DNA of 64,000 nt from Druceiella hillmani (taxonomy: Eukaryota > Arthropoda > Insecta > Lepidoptera > Hepialidae). The position numbers were made by a program, and so were the translations under genes. This document shows positions 49,200 through 60,939 of this stretch, piece by piece. The notes beneath the pieces are model-generated. The model had not been told where the DNA came from, did no database searches, and was given only the letters and a program-made list of their open reading frames with translations. Where the stretch lies: NCBI GenBank assembly GCA_039881145.1, contig JAYKKI010000007.1, positions 37,652,501 to 37,716,500 on the forward strand, in the 5' to 3' direction. Numbering within the stretch: position 1 is the first letter of the stretch; each line of letters starts with the position of its first letter.

Positions 49200-51065
49200 G
49201 TTCATTTAGTTTGAATTTTTTTCCAATAAAATTTATAGGTATCTAATTTTTCAGCCTCAAGGAGTAATATAGAAATTGTTTTACTTAGCGCATGGTTTAT
49301 TGACCCATTTTCCAAAACTAAATGATCTAACGAAATTTGTCCTTAATTTTTGTTCTTATAACAGACAATGTGTATATTCCTATTGTTATCAGCTGTGAAT
49401 ATAAAAATAACCTTATTATAGTAAATTTAAAAATGTAGCAACTTTAAGGTGGCAGTGACAAATAATTACAAAAATTTATCAATATAGAAATGTAGGATTT
49501 TTTAGAAATATTGTCTTCATTGATTCTTAACATAACAAAGTAGAAAATAGTAAATGTACCGACATTGCCAAAGATATTCATTTGGTAATTCCACTTGGGG
49601 AGTTACCCAATCATTTAGGTTGTTATACATTTAATCATTATACAGAAGCTTTTCTTGATTATTTTAAATTACGAACTATGATAATAAAGTATTTTTGTAC
49701 TATGATAATGAACCATCTATATTATTACTCATAATAAAAAGACAATTTTTAGGGTTGTGCGGAATATTTCGGAAAAATTTAAAAAAGTAAAACAATGAAT
49801 TTAATCGATTAAACCTATTAAGTGCAAGTTGAACTCTCACAATGAGAATTTTTTTATGAATTTAGGTACACATTAATATTTCGAGACACAACATTTCAAA
49901 TAAATCATTTTTAAATATTATTATTTTTTAAGCAAATAAATATGTTTATCTGAAATATTTTCGCAGGCGTGAAAATATTGGAAATTTTTGAAAAACTTTG
50001 AGGTTTAGAAACATAGCTATTATTTTACAGCAGCTTTGGTTAAATTTCACATGACCCTGTTTATTCACAATTTTGAATTTAGCATCTTCAAAGATAGAAC
50101 TAGAGAGAAAGGTTGTTGTGAACATTTTCGAAAATATCTCTTAAATACTCTCTAACGTAAAACTCTAAAAAAAATTGTATTATGCTTATAACCTGGTTTT
50201 TAATGAAAACATGACATATGAAATAAATAAAAAATTAGATCATATCTTTAGTTCTTCCAAATTTTTCAATTAAATTTTTTAGAGTATCTACTAAAATGTA
50301 ACCTGTTTATTATGCTGGGTTGTCAAATTTTATGTTTTTATTTCAAATCCTTTATGGAAAAACTGTTGTCACGGACTGACGAATGCATAAATAATAGGGC
50401 TATAAGATATAGCCCTATCGAAAGTAAACAATGATAATTAATAGAAGTTGTACCCTGTGATTGATTTGTTACTGCAATATTGAATTTTTTTGGCCAAAAA
50501 TGATATAGATAAATTTGGTCGAAGATCCTTGCTTTTCGCACTTTCACACTTAAAAAAATCATCTCTAAGTTTAACACAATATTTCATTGATTAAGAATAT
50601 TTACTTACGTATATAATATATGTGTAAAACATATTAAAATAATATTTGAATAGACATAACAATCAAACAGAAATATACAAGAATAAATAATATTCGATCC
50701 GGTAAAAGCCATTACATACGCAATTATAGTCATATATAACCAATTACACAGGTCACCAAAAAAAATTTTTTTTTTGTATGTGTTATTTAGTAAATATTTT
50801 CTCTTTGTATACTTTAAAAATTAAGCAGAAACTCCATAAATAATAAATAAAGTTTGCCTTTGTACCTTTATATAATGAAAAATAAATATACGGTGTTTTG
50901 GCAGATTTTTTGAGGAGCCGTTGCATTAAAGATGCAAGAGAGGGGTGAGTGGGACTGTGGGTGTGAAGAGGGGAGTGATAGACTGACACGGTAGTGTGCG
51001 CATGAGCAAAGAGAGCAAAGGGATAACGTGTTGTATGTATCGCGAGACCTAAAAATGCCTTCCAA
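49200..51065. other. AT-rich intergenic DNA
   Basis: No gene. A 10-bp hairpin (ATAGGGCTAT/ATAGCCCTAT) lies at 50395-50419. The segment 50940-51060 is less AT-rich and directly precedes the broken gene at 51083; it might be its old 5' flank. Confidence 0.45.
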
Positions 51066-51082
51066 AAAGTGTTAAAATGACG

Positions 51083-52470
51083 TGGAATCTTTTTGCTATA
51101 TTTGCGGCGAATTCATTAAAGTGAGAGCCAAAATATTTTGTTTGACATCAAATATAAAACTTTGTGAAGCTTATTTTAACTTACCCGTACGAAGTCAAGA
51201 TAAAATATGGGCATCTCATTTCTCACGTAATAACTACAAAAACACTTTAGAACAGCCTGGTACCGAAGAGAAAAAAAAGTATGAAGTATGCAGTACCAAG
51301 AATATGGAGAAAGCCAGCTGATCAAATCAATGATTGCTATTTTTGTATGGTTAATCCATGTGAGAGTTGTGCTGGCAAAAATGCCAAAAAGATTCAGTAC
51401 CCAAATCTACCATTAACGTCTGCTCCAGAACCCCACAGTGAAAATTTTCCAGCGCCTTCTATTTCAAAGCTGAAGGCACAAGAGCAGCCATTACCGCTAT
51501 CTCAAATATCTAGTAATAGCGAAGGCCGTCTGTTGAACCACACCTCATTAATTTAGAAGAGTTTAATGACTTAGTAAGAGATTTAAATCTACCTAAACTT
51601 AAAGCAGAAATATTATGCTGCTTCATGGCTAAAACAGTGGAATTTGCTCAAGAACGATGTTAAAACAGCAGCACTCATGGCTTCAACGGAGCGAGTTTCA
51701 AATAGGACAACATAACGTCAAAAATAAATCAATTGTGGAGCCCCATCATGTTTTAATGCCTCCATTGCACATAAAATTAGGTCTCATGAAGCAGTTCGTA
51801 AAAGCTCTTCGTCAACATTCTGAGGCCTTTCAATATTTAAAATCATTTTTCCCGAAACTGTCAGAGGCTAAAATTAAAGCTGGTATTTTCGTCCGTCCAC
51901 AAATAAGGAAAATAATGGCCAGTGAACAATTTCTACAGCTTCTGAGTACCCACGAAAAACAAGCTTGGCTCAGCTTTAAAGCAGTGATCCATGGCTTCCT
52001 TGGCAACAGGAAGGCTGACAATTACAAAGAGCTTAGGCCGGGCCTAACTAGGCTGTGGTTGGGCGGGCGGACTCGGTGCCGCCCGTTGTGCCAAGCAAGA
52101 GTCTGGGTTTTTGCCGCCTCTTCGCTGGCTGACGACTTGAAGTGGCGGATTTTTCCCAGACTGGGTTAAATCATAAGACCTGAAGGTCAAATACCCGTTA
52201 AGTGCTGTACACGGGCATTTTTTTAAAATCTTTTATTATTTTTTTTATTTTTTTAATTTTTTTTTTTACACATGCTACATGTACACTTGGATAAATTTAA
52301 AGATAACTTGGGTGCATATTCAGAAGAGCAAGGGGAACGCTTTCACCAAGATGTAATGAACTTCGAACAATGGTGTCAAGGAAAATATAATGAGAACATG
52401 ATGGGTGACTACGTTTGGGGGCTCATACGAGAAAGTTTTTGCTTACACAAAAGAAATACCGAAACTATTC
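51083..52470 (+). pseudogene. Broken copy of a multi-copy arthropod gene family (probably transposon-derived)
   Basis: Fragments in one order: a Cys-containing N-terminus ESFCYICGEFI (about 51085); after a one-base frameshift near 51275, MKYAVPRIWRKPADQINDCY and IQYPNLP; NLEEFNDLVRDLNLP (about 51550); then, after loss of a large central part, PPLHIKLGLMKQFVKALRQH, FPKLSEAKIKAGIFVRPQIR and GFLGNRKADNYKEL (51750-52034). A GC-rich insertion (52030-52268) follows, then LHVHLDKFKDNLGAYSEEQG, ERFHQDVMNFEQWCQGKY and MMGDYVWGLIRES (52275-52440). I recall this order from numerous uncharacterised arthropod proteins of near-identical layout, which behave like multi-copy mobile genes. Function unknown. 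This copy has a frameshift, a large internal deletion and an insertion. Confidence 0.8.
52030..52268 (-). repeat. GC-rich SINE-like retroposon, copy R, inserted in the broken gene
   Basis: Inverse orientation to copy L: begins TTAGGCCGGGCCTAA, passes CGGACTCGGTGCCGCCCG and ends in a long T-rich run (A-rich leader on the opposite strand). It separates the KADNYKEL and LHVHLDKF parts of the gene. About 20 codons expected there are missing and I see no clear target duplication, so insertion came with a deletion or later loss. Confidence 0.8.
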
Positions 52471-52559
52471 ATTTTAAAATTTTTTTTTTATTCTTTTTGT
52501 ATTTTTGGGTACATATGCCGTCTTTTATAAATAAAGTTACTAAAGACATATAATTGAAA

Positions 52560-55065
52560 ATTTGTTTGCTTTTAAATATAAATTAAATAAAAAAATAGAG
52601 CTTTTTCATAAAATTAGAAATTTTGTTGTGATAAGTACAAAAGCAAACTTTATTAGATAAAAATATTTTTTCTTTCTTTAGTTAGGCATATGTAATCAAA
52701 ATCAGAGGTACAGAACTCAGACTCAAAATTCATGTTGACCTGTGTCATACACCAGTCATTAATTAACTTGGACCATATCATTTATTGTGATGTGTCTCCA
52801 CATATCTTCTCAGAATAATTAACTAGAAATACATTTACTGGGTGGATTATTGGCACAAACATTATAAAAAAATTTGAGGTGAATCATATTAAAAAAAATA
52901 TCTCATTTTTCAACATTATTTGACAGATTCTTTTTCAGTGTACTTGCTTCTAAATATATTAGATTCTGACATTCTAAACCCCTTGTTGATTTAAATATTG
53001 AAAAGTTATTTCTCTTTTATCACTAAAACATGTTTTTTCTTGCATAATGTTTTTTTTTTAAATTAGTTTTAATCGATAATATCTTGATGTGGTAGAAGGA
53101 ATGTTTCATGTAGAATAAGTTTACCAAATTTAAACTCAATGAATGAAAATAATTAAAATATATTTTTATTTCCTCCTCTCCTCTTAGAATGTCGTTTCAG
53201 ACACGAGTATATACAAGAAATTGTTTTAGAACAGCAAAAAATATTTCAAACCATTTTTTACTTTAAACTGGGATGCATAGAATATGCGTCAATATTTTGT
53301 TCCTAACTATATTAATTTAAAAATATTTTTTAAAAATGATTTTTTTATCAAATTTTTTCCATTAATACTTATAATTTTAAACAAAATCTAGGAAGCGATT
53401 TTGTAACTGTCCATATGTTTTTTCTAAATAGCAAGCAGCAAAATCATTTTAAACTTATATTGCATAGATGGCTTATTTTCTTAATGTATATATAAACTTT
53501 TGTATTGACGAGCTGAGGACATTTTACTTTGTTCATTTCTTATTATTTTATGAAAATAAAACGTCGTCGTCAAAAATGGATGTCTCCTTTAGCGGGAAAA
53601 CCTTTTAAACTTTGATAAAAATATGTAATATTTAACAACTATTAATAGACAAAACATCGATAGCTCAAATTTAAATTAACGTGTGTTAGGCGTAAGCATA
53701 GGTTAGTTTTAATTCAGAAAAAACACTTTCGTTTCTATAACTAAAAATAAACAAGTTATAGTTATATCGATCAACATAAAACTATAATTAGTCATTATTG
53801 GCATGTCGGTGTATTGCAGAAGTTTTCTAAAGATTATTTAGTAGTCCTCCTTCAATAAAAGTAAGAGAAGAAATAATATTGATTTTGGAATTTTTGTTTG
53901 CCATTTGTCCATAAGCCTGTTTGTTAATTGGCGTGCAACTTGTCAAAGGGATTCTAATTGTTGGATTAAAGAGGCTCTAATTATTGGATACTGTAGTGAG
54001 TAAGTTTTAAGTAACATATAAGCTTACTTCCATCGTGATTGGCTTATTGGAAAGGAAAATATGGTCGTTTAAAATTGAAATATAAGGCGAACTTGAAAAA
54101 GTAGATATATATTTTATAATACTTGGTTATGTGTCTATTTTAACCTTCAATCTTATAGTTAATTTAACAATATTCTCCAATGTTTCATGTAAACAAAGTC
54201 ACAGGCACAGATGAACAAATTTACACTGTATTATTGCTATATAGGTAATTACGTCTAATGAGAAATATCTAGCTTGGCGCAGTAATTATTGCTGTCGAAT
54301 GAAAATCGCGAAAATTAATAATCCAGTAATCTATCTCAAAAGGAGAGTTTCACACTTTCAGGTGGGAGTATACATCATCTCATCAGTTATGACTAAATAT
54401 GCGAAAAGGCTATATACTTTTTACTTCAGGATATATTTTTCAGTACCAAAAAAACTCTATTATAGTCAGTATTTTTCCGAGTTAAGATAATGAACATACA
54501 TAGAAAATATTAATATTTATTTTACACTATTACTATATAAATATTATTATACACTATTACTATATAAGTATTACAATATAAAATATTCTTGAAATTGAAA
54601 TATCTAGTTCATAAAGTATCTCATGGTAATCATAGAAGGAGTATAATAAATTAAAAACATTTTTTAATAATTCAATTTTATATTTCTAGCCCTACAAAAA
54701 TCCTGTCTATATATAGAAAATCATAAATTTATATAGATTTCAAAATCCCCATAAATTGGTAGTAGAATTCATATTTTTTTAGATATATTAAACAATATCT
54801 TCAGAAATACTCTACATAAAATTCTAAAAAGATCCTGAATGTTTTATATAGTTCAAACTTAATCCTTCCATTGATATCCTACACCATAAAAAAATACAAA
54901 AAATTAGCCTTTTTTGACGCCTCGGAAAGCAGGATTATTTTTGGGTGTTTACTGTGTTAAATGAAATATGTATGAGCTAATATGTCTTAAAATAGTCATA
55001 TTCCATGGTCACACATCAAATAATTTCTACAAAAAATGGTGGTGATAAATATAAACTTACAAAGC
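52560..55065. other. AT-rich gene-poor stretch
   Basis: No gene or repeat recognised; the 63-codon frame at 54299-54490 has no motif. Confidence 0.45.
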
Positions 55066-55069
55066 AGGA

Positions 55070-55215
55070 ATGATTTTTCAAGGGCACCGGTTTTTTTTCA
55101 TTTGATGTCCAGATCCTTAAAAATCGGCGTAGCCAAAGCGGAAAATTCGTATAAAGAGCTAATCTGAAAAAAATATTTTGCGTTTTACGCGTACTAACAA
55201 TAATTTTGAACTTGA
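55070..55215 (+). repeat. GGGTTCCGT-family repeat fragment, paralogous to 26930-27110
   Basis: AAGGGCACCGGTTTTTTTTC, AGATCCTTAAAAATCGGCG and TTTTGAACTTGATCAGAT align with the copy in block A. An anchor of the segmental duplication. Confidence 0.55.
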
Positions 55216-56870
55216 TCAGATTTACATTTAATTATAAGACACAATTTGTATGGTATAAACACTTATTCCCATCTAGCTATAGTAACTATGAGTATAATTC
55301 ATAATTATATACCTCTGTATAAGTTTAAATTAATTTTAATTTTACCTATCTCCTAAGTTAAAGAAATAATTTACTATAACGCATCTTCTTAAATAATGTT
55401 CGTCTTCAAATATACAATAAACCAGTTCTAAAACAGTATTTACACAGATACCTCATGTGCCATAATAATAATTTCATATTTGTACTTGGACCGTGCAACA
55501 TTTTGTTCATACATAGGTATTTTAGAATGAAGGAGCTCGACTCATACATTTATATATTATGTAAAAGACTATAAAACGCGGTTTCCTAACATAATTTACT
55601 GTTCACTAGGAGCTACATTCGAGTTCATGCCATTTGGTATGTAGACATAGACGAGAGTTGTATATTATGTAAATGGGCTAAAAAAGTGAAGTTATACTGA
55701 ATATGGCACTATCTGAACGTGGGATGGTTGGCGGTACTCGAGGTATTGTAGTAATATCCAGATTTAGTGAAATAATATGTAAAGCATCAAATGAATTTTA
55801 AGAATCAAGTTTTGATATCTCTATTGGAGAAAATTATGTACGTTTTTAGAATTTTGGAGTTTTTAGAATTCTTTTTTTCAATTTTTATGTTTCTTTGCAT
55901 TTGAAGATGACAAAACAAAATAATTGTAGATTAAAAAATTAAATCAAATATGATTTCATTATTATTCTATAACTTCAAATTATCATTACGCTTTTTTTGC
56001 ATGGGAATGATGGAATAAAACATTGAATTAATTTTTTTTCAAGCTTTTTTTATATGGTTTTAAAAAAAATGACCCCTTTCTTTATTTTCTTAAATTTAAT
56101 ACTCCAAAGTATCATTAATGTTATTGGTTATATTTAACTGTTATTTATTTTTTACTCTGGAAATAATTAAGATTTAAGGGATTATTCAAACTTGCTTTAA
56201 GGTATCAATATATGCTAAATAACAATAAATAAAGTGAGTGGTGTTCTGTATACAGAAATATTTTATGATTTATTTTTTAATAATTATAAATTATGTCTAT
56301 ATCACATATTCTGTCTGAAACTTCGTTGACCAAGCTAAAAAATCTTTAGAAGCTGACTCATACGTCGTGACTCATGACGTTTCTTCTTTCCTTTACCATA
56401 TTTTCCATTTATTGACTAATGATATTAAACCACGCACAAACCGCGTAATATGAATTTCAAAATGTGTTAAATGAACCGAAGAGATACGTGTCATAATACA
56501 AATCAAAATACTCGTGTATTATCGTGACATGCTTCTTTTTAAATGTTCAATTGCGCGTGTAATAGAACTGATATTGCTTTCTAGCTCGCTTTTAGAGTCT
56601 GTAAATATTTGTAATTTAAATACATAATTTTATAGGATATTTACTTTGGTAGATGATTCAATTTTACATAACGTTGTCCGTTTAATTGTGACACTGAATG
56701 CTTTCTCATTTTATGTTAAATAGAATAAATAATATTTTTATGTCAAAAATATTTTTCCTACAAAAGAACTACCTAGGTCATTTTACATAGCTACATAAAA
56801 GTGTAAAATAAAAGAAATCTCTGTAATTTATCGCAACAATTTTATTCAAACAATCTCAATTTCTCCCGCC
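55216..56870. other. Intergenic DNA, part of duplicated block B
   Basis: No gene. 55465-55510 matches block A near 27390-27440. Confidence 0.5.
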
Positions 56871-56880
56871 TCTGACTCAC

Positions 56881-57012
56881 CTGTAAGCAGAATATTTTCC
56901 ATAACTCCTCCAGGACTTGACAAATACTTTGAATACATTATTGAAATTGCACTATTCCGAACTATATTTGTTTCCACAGCATGTTCCACGATGCTTAAGG
57001 GAGATGTTATTT
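56881..57012 (-). CDS. Unidentified gene, internal exon, copy 2
   Basis: An exon of 132 nt with a good acceptor (TTATTTCAG|A at 57014-57013) and donor (ACAG|GTGAGT at 56880). The only open frame reads ITSPLSIVEHAVETNIVRNS, AISIMYSKYLSSPGG, VMENILLT. The counterpart in block A (28778-28905) is eroded but keeps the same frame over its last third. I do not recognise the protein; no membrane segment or catalytic motif is visible. The large paralogous segment at 57870-58270 is about 0.9 kb upstream on the same strand and is probably another part of the same gene. Whether the gene is active is unclear, because that segment has stops. Confidence 0.5.
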
Positions 57013-57869
57013 CTGAAATAAATAAAAACACTTATACGTAGAAAAAAATATTTCATGTATTCTTTTACTGCATAGCGATATTGTGTTCATATAACGGGTG
57101 TTATTTCAAATAACTATTTTACTTTTAATAAATAAAAAAATAAATAAAAACTATTTTACTTTTAATAAATGCAATTAAAGGAGAGTTCGTATAATAATAA
57201 TTAGTAACATGATCATGGTTGCCAAATCTTCATTGAAATATTGGTTCTAAATAATCTATTAGGTGTCCTCTTCACTTTAACCCAAAATGTATTTCTGACG
57301 AAATCCACTTCCGCCTCGTTCGCCGCGTTCTGAATTATTAAAATATATATGATTTCAATTTATTTTAAGGGCTACTCAAAAAAAGCAGTTTTATTTCAAA
57401 TATGTGTTTTTTATTTATATTGACATATATTTCGCGACCTATTTCAAAGTACATAGCCTTAAAAAGTATAATTTTATCTTTAACCTTTCCTTCTTTATCA
57501 TTAGCTTAGTCACTTTAAACTTCTAATCATTATTACATCAAGTAAGTTTAATTACGGTACCGATGGATAATTATAGCTAATCACCATATTCACTACACGA
57601 TATTTACAAATTTCTCATCACCACAGTTTTCAAGAAAAGTATTTTCACAAGTAACAAAAGTATTACGTAGTTATATGGTAAAAAGGTCTTAAGAACATAT
57701 TATAAAGGCAAAATTGCTCTTTGATATATATTAAACGAAGACGGATTGTCTGAATCACTAAATGCATGCAATGTTTCTTTATACGGATAATATAATATAG
57801 ACACCAATAACATTTAATAGCTTTGTGAAAACTTCTTACGATAAGGAGACAAATATTTTAATGTAATCC

Positions 57870-58270
57870 TTTTTTTAAAGACTTTGTAAAAAGTTATTTG
57901 AAGCCGATAAAAGCTACTTAAAAATTGCTACTACTCTCTTCAAAATAAAGTACCATTTGTGTGTAGATATAAACGAAGACTGAAGCAGCGCCCTAACATT
58001 TATTAAAATATTTGTAACGTCACGGGGAATAATTTCGTATTTGTGTACAATATCTGGGCGGCGGCGAATATATTTACATGAGCATACTGAAACATGATTC
58101 GGGGCATAAATTTACACGTATTCTCGTAGGTCCTGTCCCAGTTCGAATGGACGATCTTTGTGATATTTATCAGAGGGAAAGTTTCTTTGTTGAGTTTATC
58201 TACTTTGCTGGTGCTCGTATTTTAATATATATATTTTCTTTCACGCTACGTTTTCGTTTTTTATCACAAA
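57870..58270 (-). pseudogene. Unidentified gene, large exon-like segment, copy 2
   Basis: Paralogous to 29880-30240. The conserved frame reads GPTRIRVNLCPESCFSML, hits a stop where copy 1 has VQ, continues IYSPPPRYCTQI, and then needs a frame change to reach DVTNILINVRALLQ. Changes such as CCT/CCC, TCA/TCG and CCA/CCG fall at third positions of that frame, showing it was once coding. Function unknown; this copy is disrupted here although its neighbouring exon (56881-57012) is well preserved. Confidence 0.5.
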
Positions 58271-58502
58271 TTGGGGTGTGATAAATGGTTTCTAAATTTA
58301 CTTGAAGTGTCTGCAGTTGGATATCTCGATGTTTGAGCTACAGTGGCAATATCCGCTTGAATCTGATTTTATTCAAAAACATATCGATTCAGATTTTTTT
58401 ATATGAGAATTCGACATGGTTCTTAAACTTAGAATTATTATACAGCTTTTGTAACAGTATATGAAACTCCAGAGAAATAAAATCATATTCGAATCAGCCA
58501 GC

Positions 58503-58725
58503 GACACGGCACGTCTTGTTTTTTTCCGTAAATCTAAAAAGGAATGATATCTTTGCCAGGTATAAAAAATTTTCAAAATTATATGTGTAAAGACACGGCA
58601 CGTCTTGTTTTTTCCGTGTGACACGGACATTGACACGGTACGTCTTGTTTTTTTCCGTGAAATGTTAAAAGGAATGATATCTTTGCCAGGTGTAGAAAAT
58701 TTTCAAAATAATATGTGTAAAGACA
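58503..58725. repeat. Imperfect tandem repeat with CACGG(C/T)ACGTCTTG units
   Basis: The unit ACACGGCACGTCTTGTTTT occurs at 58503, about 58592 and 58632. The first and third are followed by the same ~85-nt stretch (AGGAATGATATCTTTGCCAG ... TATGTGTAAAGACA). Confidence 0.85.
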
Positions 58726-58830
58726 ATGTTTATTCGTAATTTTCTTAGCATTAAGAATAATGTATCACAAAATCAAAATTTTTTCTGGTCACATTTAGTT
58801 GAGGCAAATATATACATATTTGCCCCAAGT
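58720..58830 (+). repeat. Repeat segment shared with 30545-30640 and inverted at 62221-62330
   Basis: GTGTAAAGACAATG, AATGTATCACAAAATCAA and TATACATATTTGCCCCAA link the three sites. Confidence 0.7.
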
Positions 58831-58849
58831 AAACGTCAAAAATTTCATT

Positions 58850-60585
58850 GCTCTTATGCAATTCGTATTTATTTAATAATCCTGAATTAAATATTATTCA
58901 TAATTTGGAATCATTGTTATTATCGAATTATTTTTCCAATGTGAAATATGCTGTCTGTAGAGACCATTAAAAAAATAAATAAAGCAAATGACGTTTATAG
59001 AGTAACTTTTTTTCTTTTTTTCGTTTAATAATAAATTAATTATTAAATCTGGAGCTACCAGATGAAATTGTTTAATAATAAAAAAAATAGTTCAATTATA
59101 TTAAGAAATGTTGATGTTATAATATGCAAAGTTTTAATATCTTTTTTGAATAAAGCTCGTGAATATCTTTCTTTCTGTTCTTTCCATTCCTTTTTTCTTT
59201 TTTTCGTTTTAGATACTACTAATTGAAAAAAATAAGAAGTAATTTGCTTTATGCGTACTTACATAGATTTACATGGAAAACTGTTTTGAGATTTGGGTAT
59301 TAATTCGTAAAGATTTTAAGACACTTATCACGATAAAAATAATGATATTTTATACATCATGTTTTCCTGACCTTTTTTATTCTTTGTTTAAGAAACTTTA
59401 GTTTAATTGAATCAGAGGTTTAACTTCTGATTCAGTGTATTTCTCTAATCTCCTATAAAAGATTAAAAATGCATTTATAAATACGTTGAAGGATTAATTA
59501 AATCTATTCGTATTATTCTACAATAAGGAAGTAATTAGTTTGTTGATGTAAAAATTAACATTTAGACCTATATTACTTATATATAAACAGTCTTGCAGTT
59601 CTTATTGTCAGAACACCCTTAGTCTAATTGAACTCTAATATTTGTAAATATTTTATTGATTAAATTATAAATCAATATTATTATGCAAATTCAAATTTAC
59701 AAACTAGTACTGTGAATGGCATTTGTGTGAACAATTTTGCTATTAATTTGTGTTCTAAATTAAGTTACATATTTTCATAAATATTTTTTAAATATCGATT
59801 TCGCTATTTATGTTAGTCAAATTAGTAAATAGTAAAAAATAAATTTTAAATAAAGAAGCTAAGGTTCGATTAATAATTATTTTTTGTTAAATACTACACT
59901 TATTTAAAATCTTTTTTGTACGTAACACAAGTATTTTTTTAACGATTTATGTAAAATTTATACTGGTAGGTATTTTGTTAGCAACAAACCGAATTCTTAA
60001 TTCATATAATTTTTTTTTCTAAAAACCTAAATATTATAGAAAATAAGTGGAAACCAGTGGTGAGTAACGCTTTAAAGTACCACAATATTTTTTTGTTTAC
60101 TAACTGATAATAGAGTTCAGGCAGAAGTCGAGGTATAGTTTCATTCTAACGTTTATTTTAATTACAGTTATATGACAGCTTCCAATTTTTTTAAATTTTA
60201 AACCAGTATTTTATGCCCGGTCGGTTAAGTGGGAACATGGCTAATGTATTAAATATCACCTATACTGGATCATTTTTCCATTTAATTCAAAAATACAATT
60301 TACCACTTAATATTGAATAGCGCTCAGAAAATCTTTATAAATTATATATATTTTAATAATAACAACAGCTGAAAGGTATTTTTTTAATACCAGTAAAAAT
60401 ACCCCGTTTTCTAAAATTTTCTAAAGAAAAAACGTTTCCACAACATAAATATCAATTAAGAAGCTAAAAATTTTTTTTAGCTGGTGTAGCATACATTCTG
60501 ACATTGTTGGTATCCCCCAAAAATAATGATTTGAACGCTTTAAGATTCGATTCATTTGTAAATTTCGCAACCAGAAAACTTGTAT
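58850..60585. other. AT-rich intergenic DNA
   Basis: No supported feature. Confidence 0.5.
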
Positions 60586-60592
60586 CTTCAGT

Positions 60593-60937
60593 GCCTACAT
60601 CTACTGCGGTGCTTAAAGACTTAAAAAGGTTTTACCTAAAAGTAACCATATAAATTTTTGACGATGATATCATTATCCAATTAGATAATGATATTGACAT
60701 CAAAAATTGCCTACATCTGCTGCGGTGCTTAAAGACTTAAAAAGAGTTTACCTAAAAGTAACCATATAAATTTTTTACGATGATATCATTATCCAATTAG
60801 ATAATGATATTGCCATCCAAAATTGCCATCTGTTGCGGTGCTTAAAGACTTAAAAAGAGTTTACCTAAAAGTAACCATATAAATTTTTGGCGATGATATC
60901 ATTAGCAAATTAGATAATGATATTGCCGTCAAATTTT
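60593..60937. repeat. Tandem array, 3 x 116 bp
   Basis: Units start at 60593, 60709 and 60825 (exactly 116 bp apart). Each carries GCGGTGCTTAAAGACTTAAA, CCTAAAAGTAACCATATAAA and a hairpin of ATATCATTATC with GATAATGATAT. The third unit is slightly diverged. Confidence 0.95.
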
Positions 60938-60939
60938 AC

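Noticed and set aside
48768..52268. The inverted GC-rich pair as terminal inverted repeats of one 3.5-kb DNA transposon enclosing the arthropod-family gene
   Set aside because: Copy L has its own 21-bp target duplication on both sides, and copy R lies inside the coding sequence, which continues after it. They are separate insertions.
56846..57031. The unidentified exon as part of a chemoreceptor or P450
   Set aside because: No membrane-spanning segment, no P450 motif and no receptor signature could be found.
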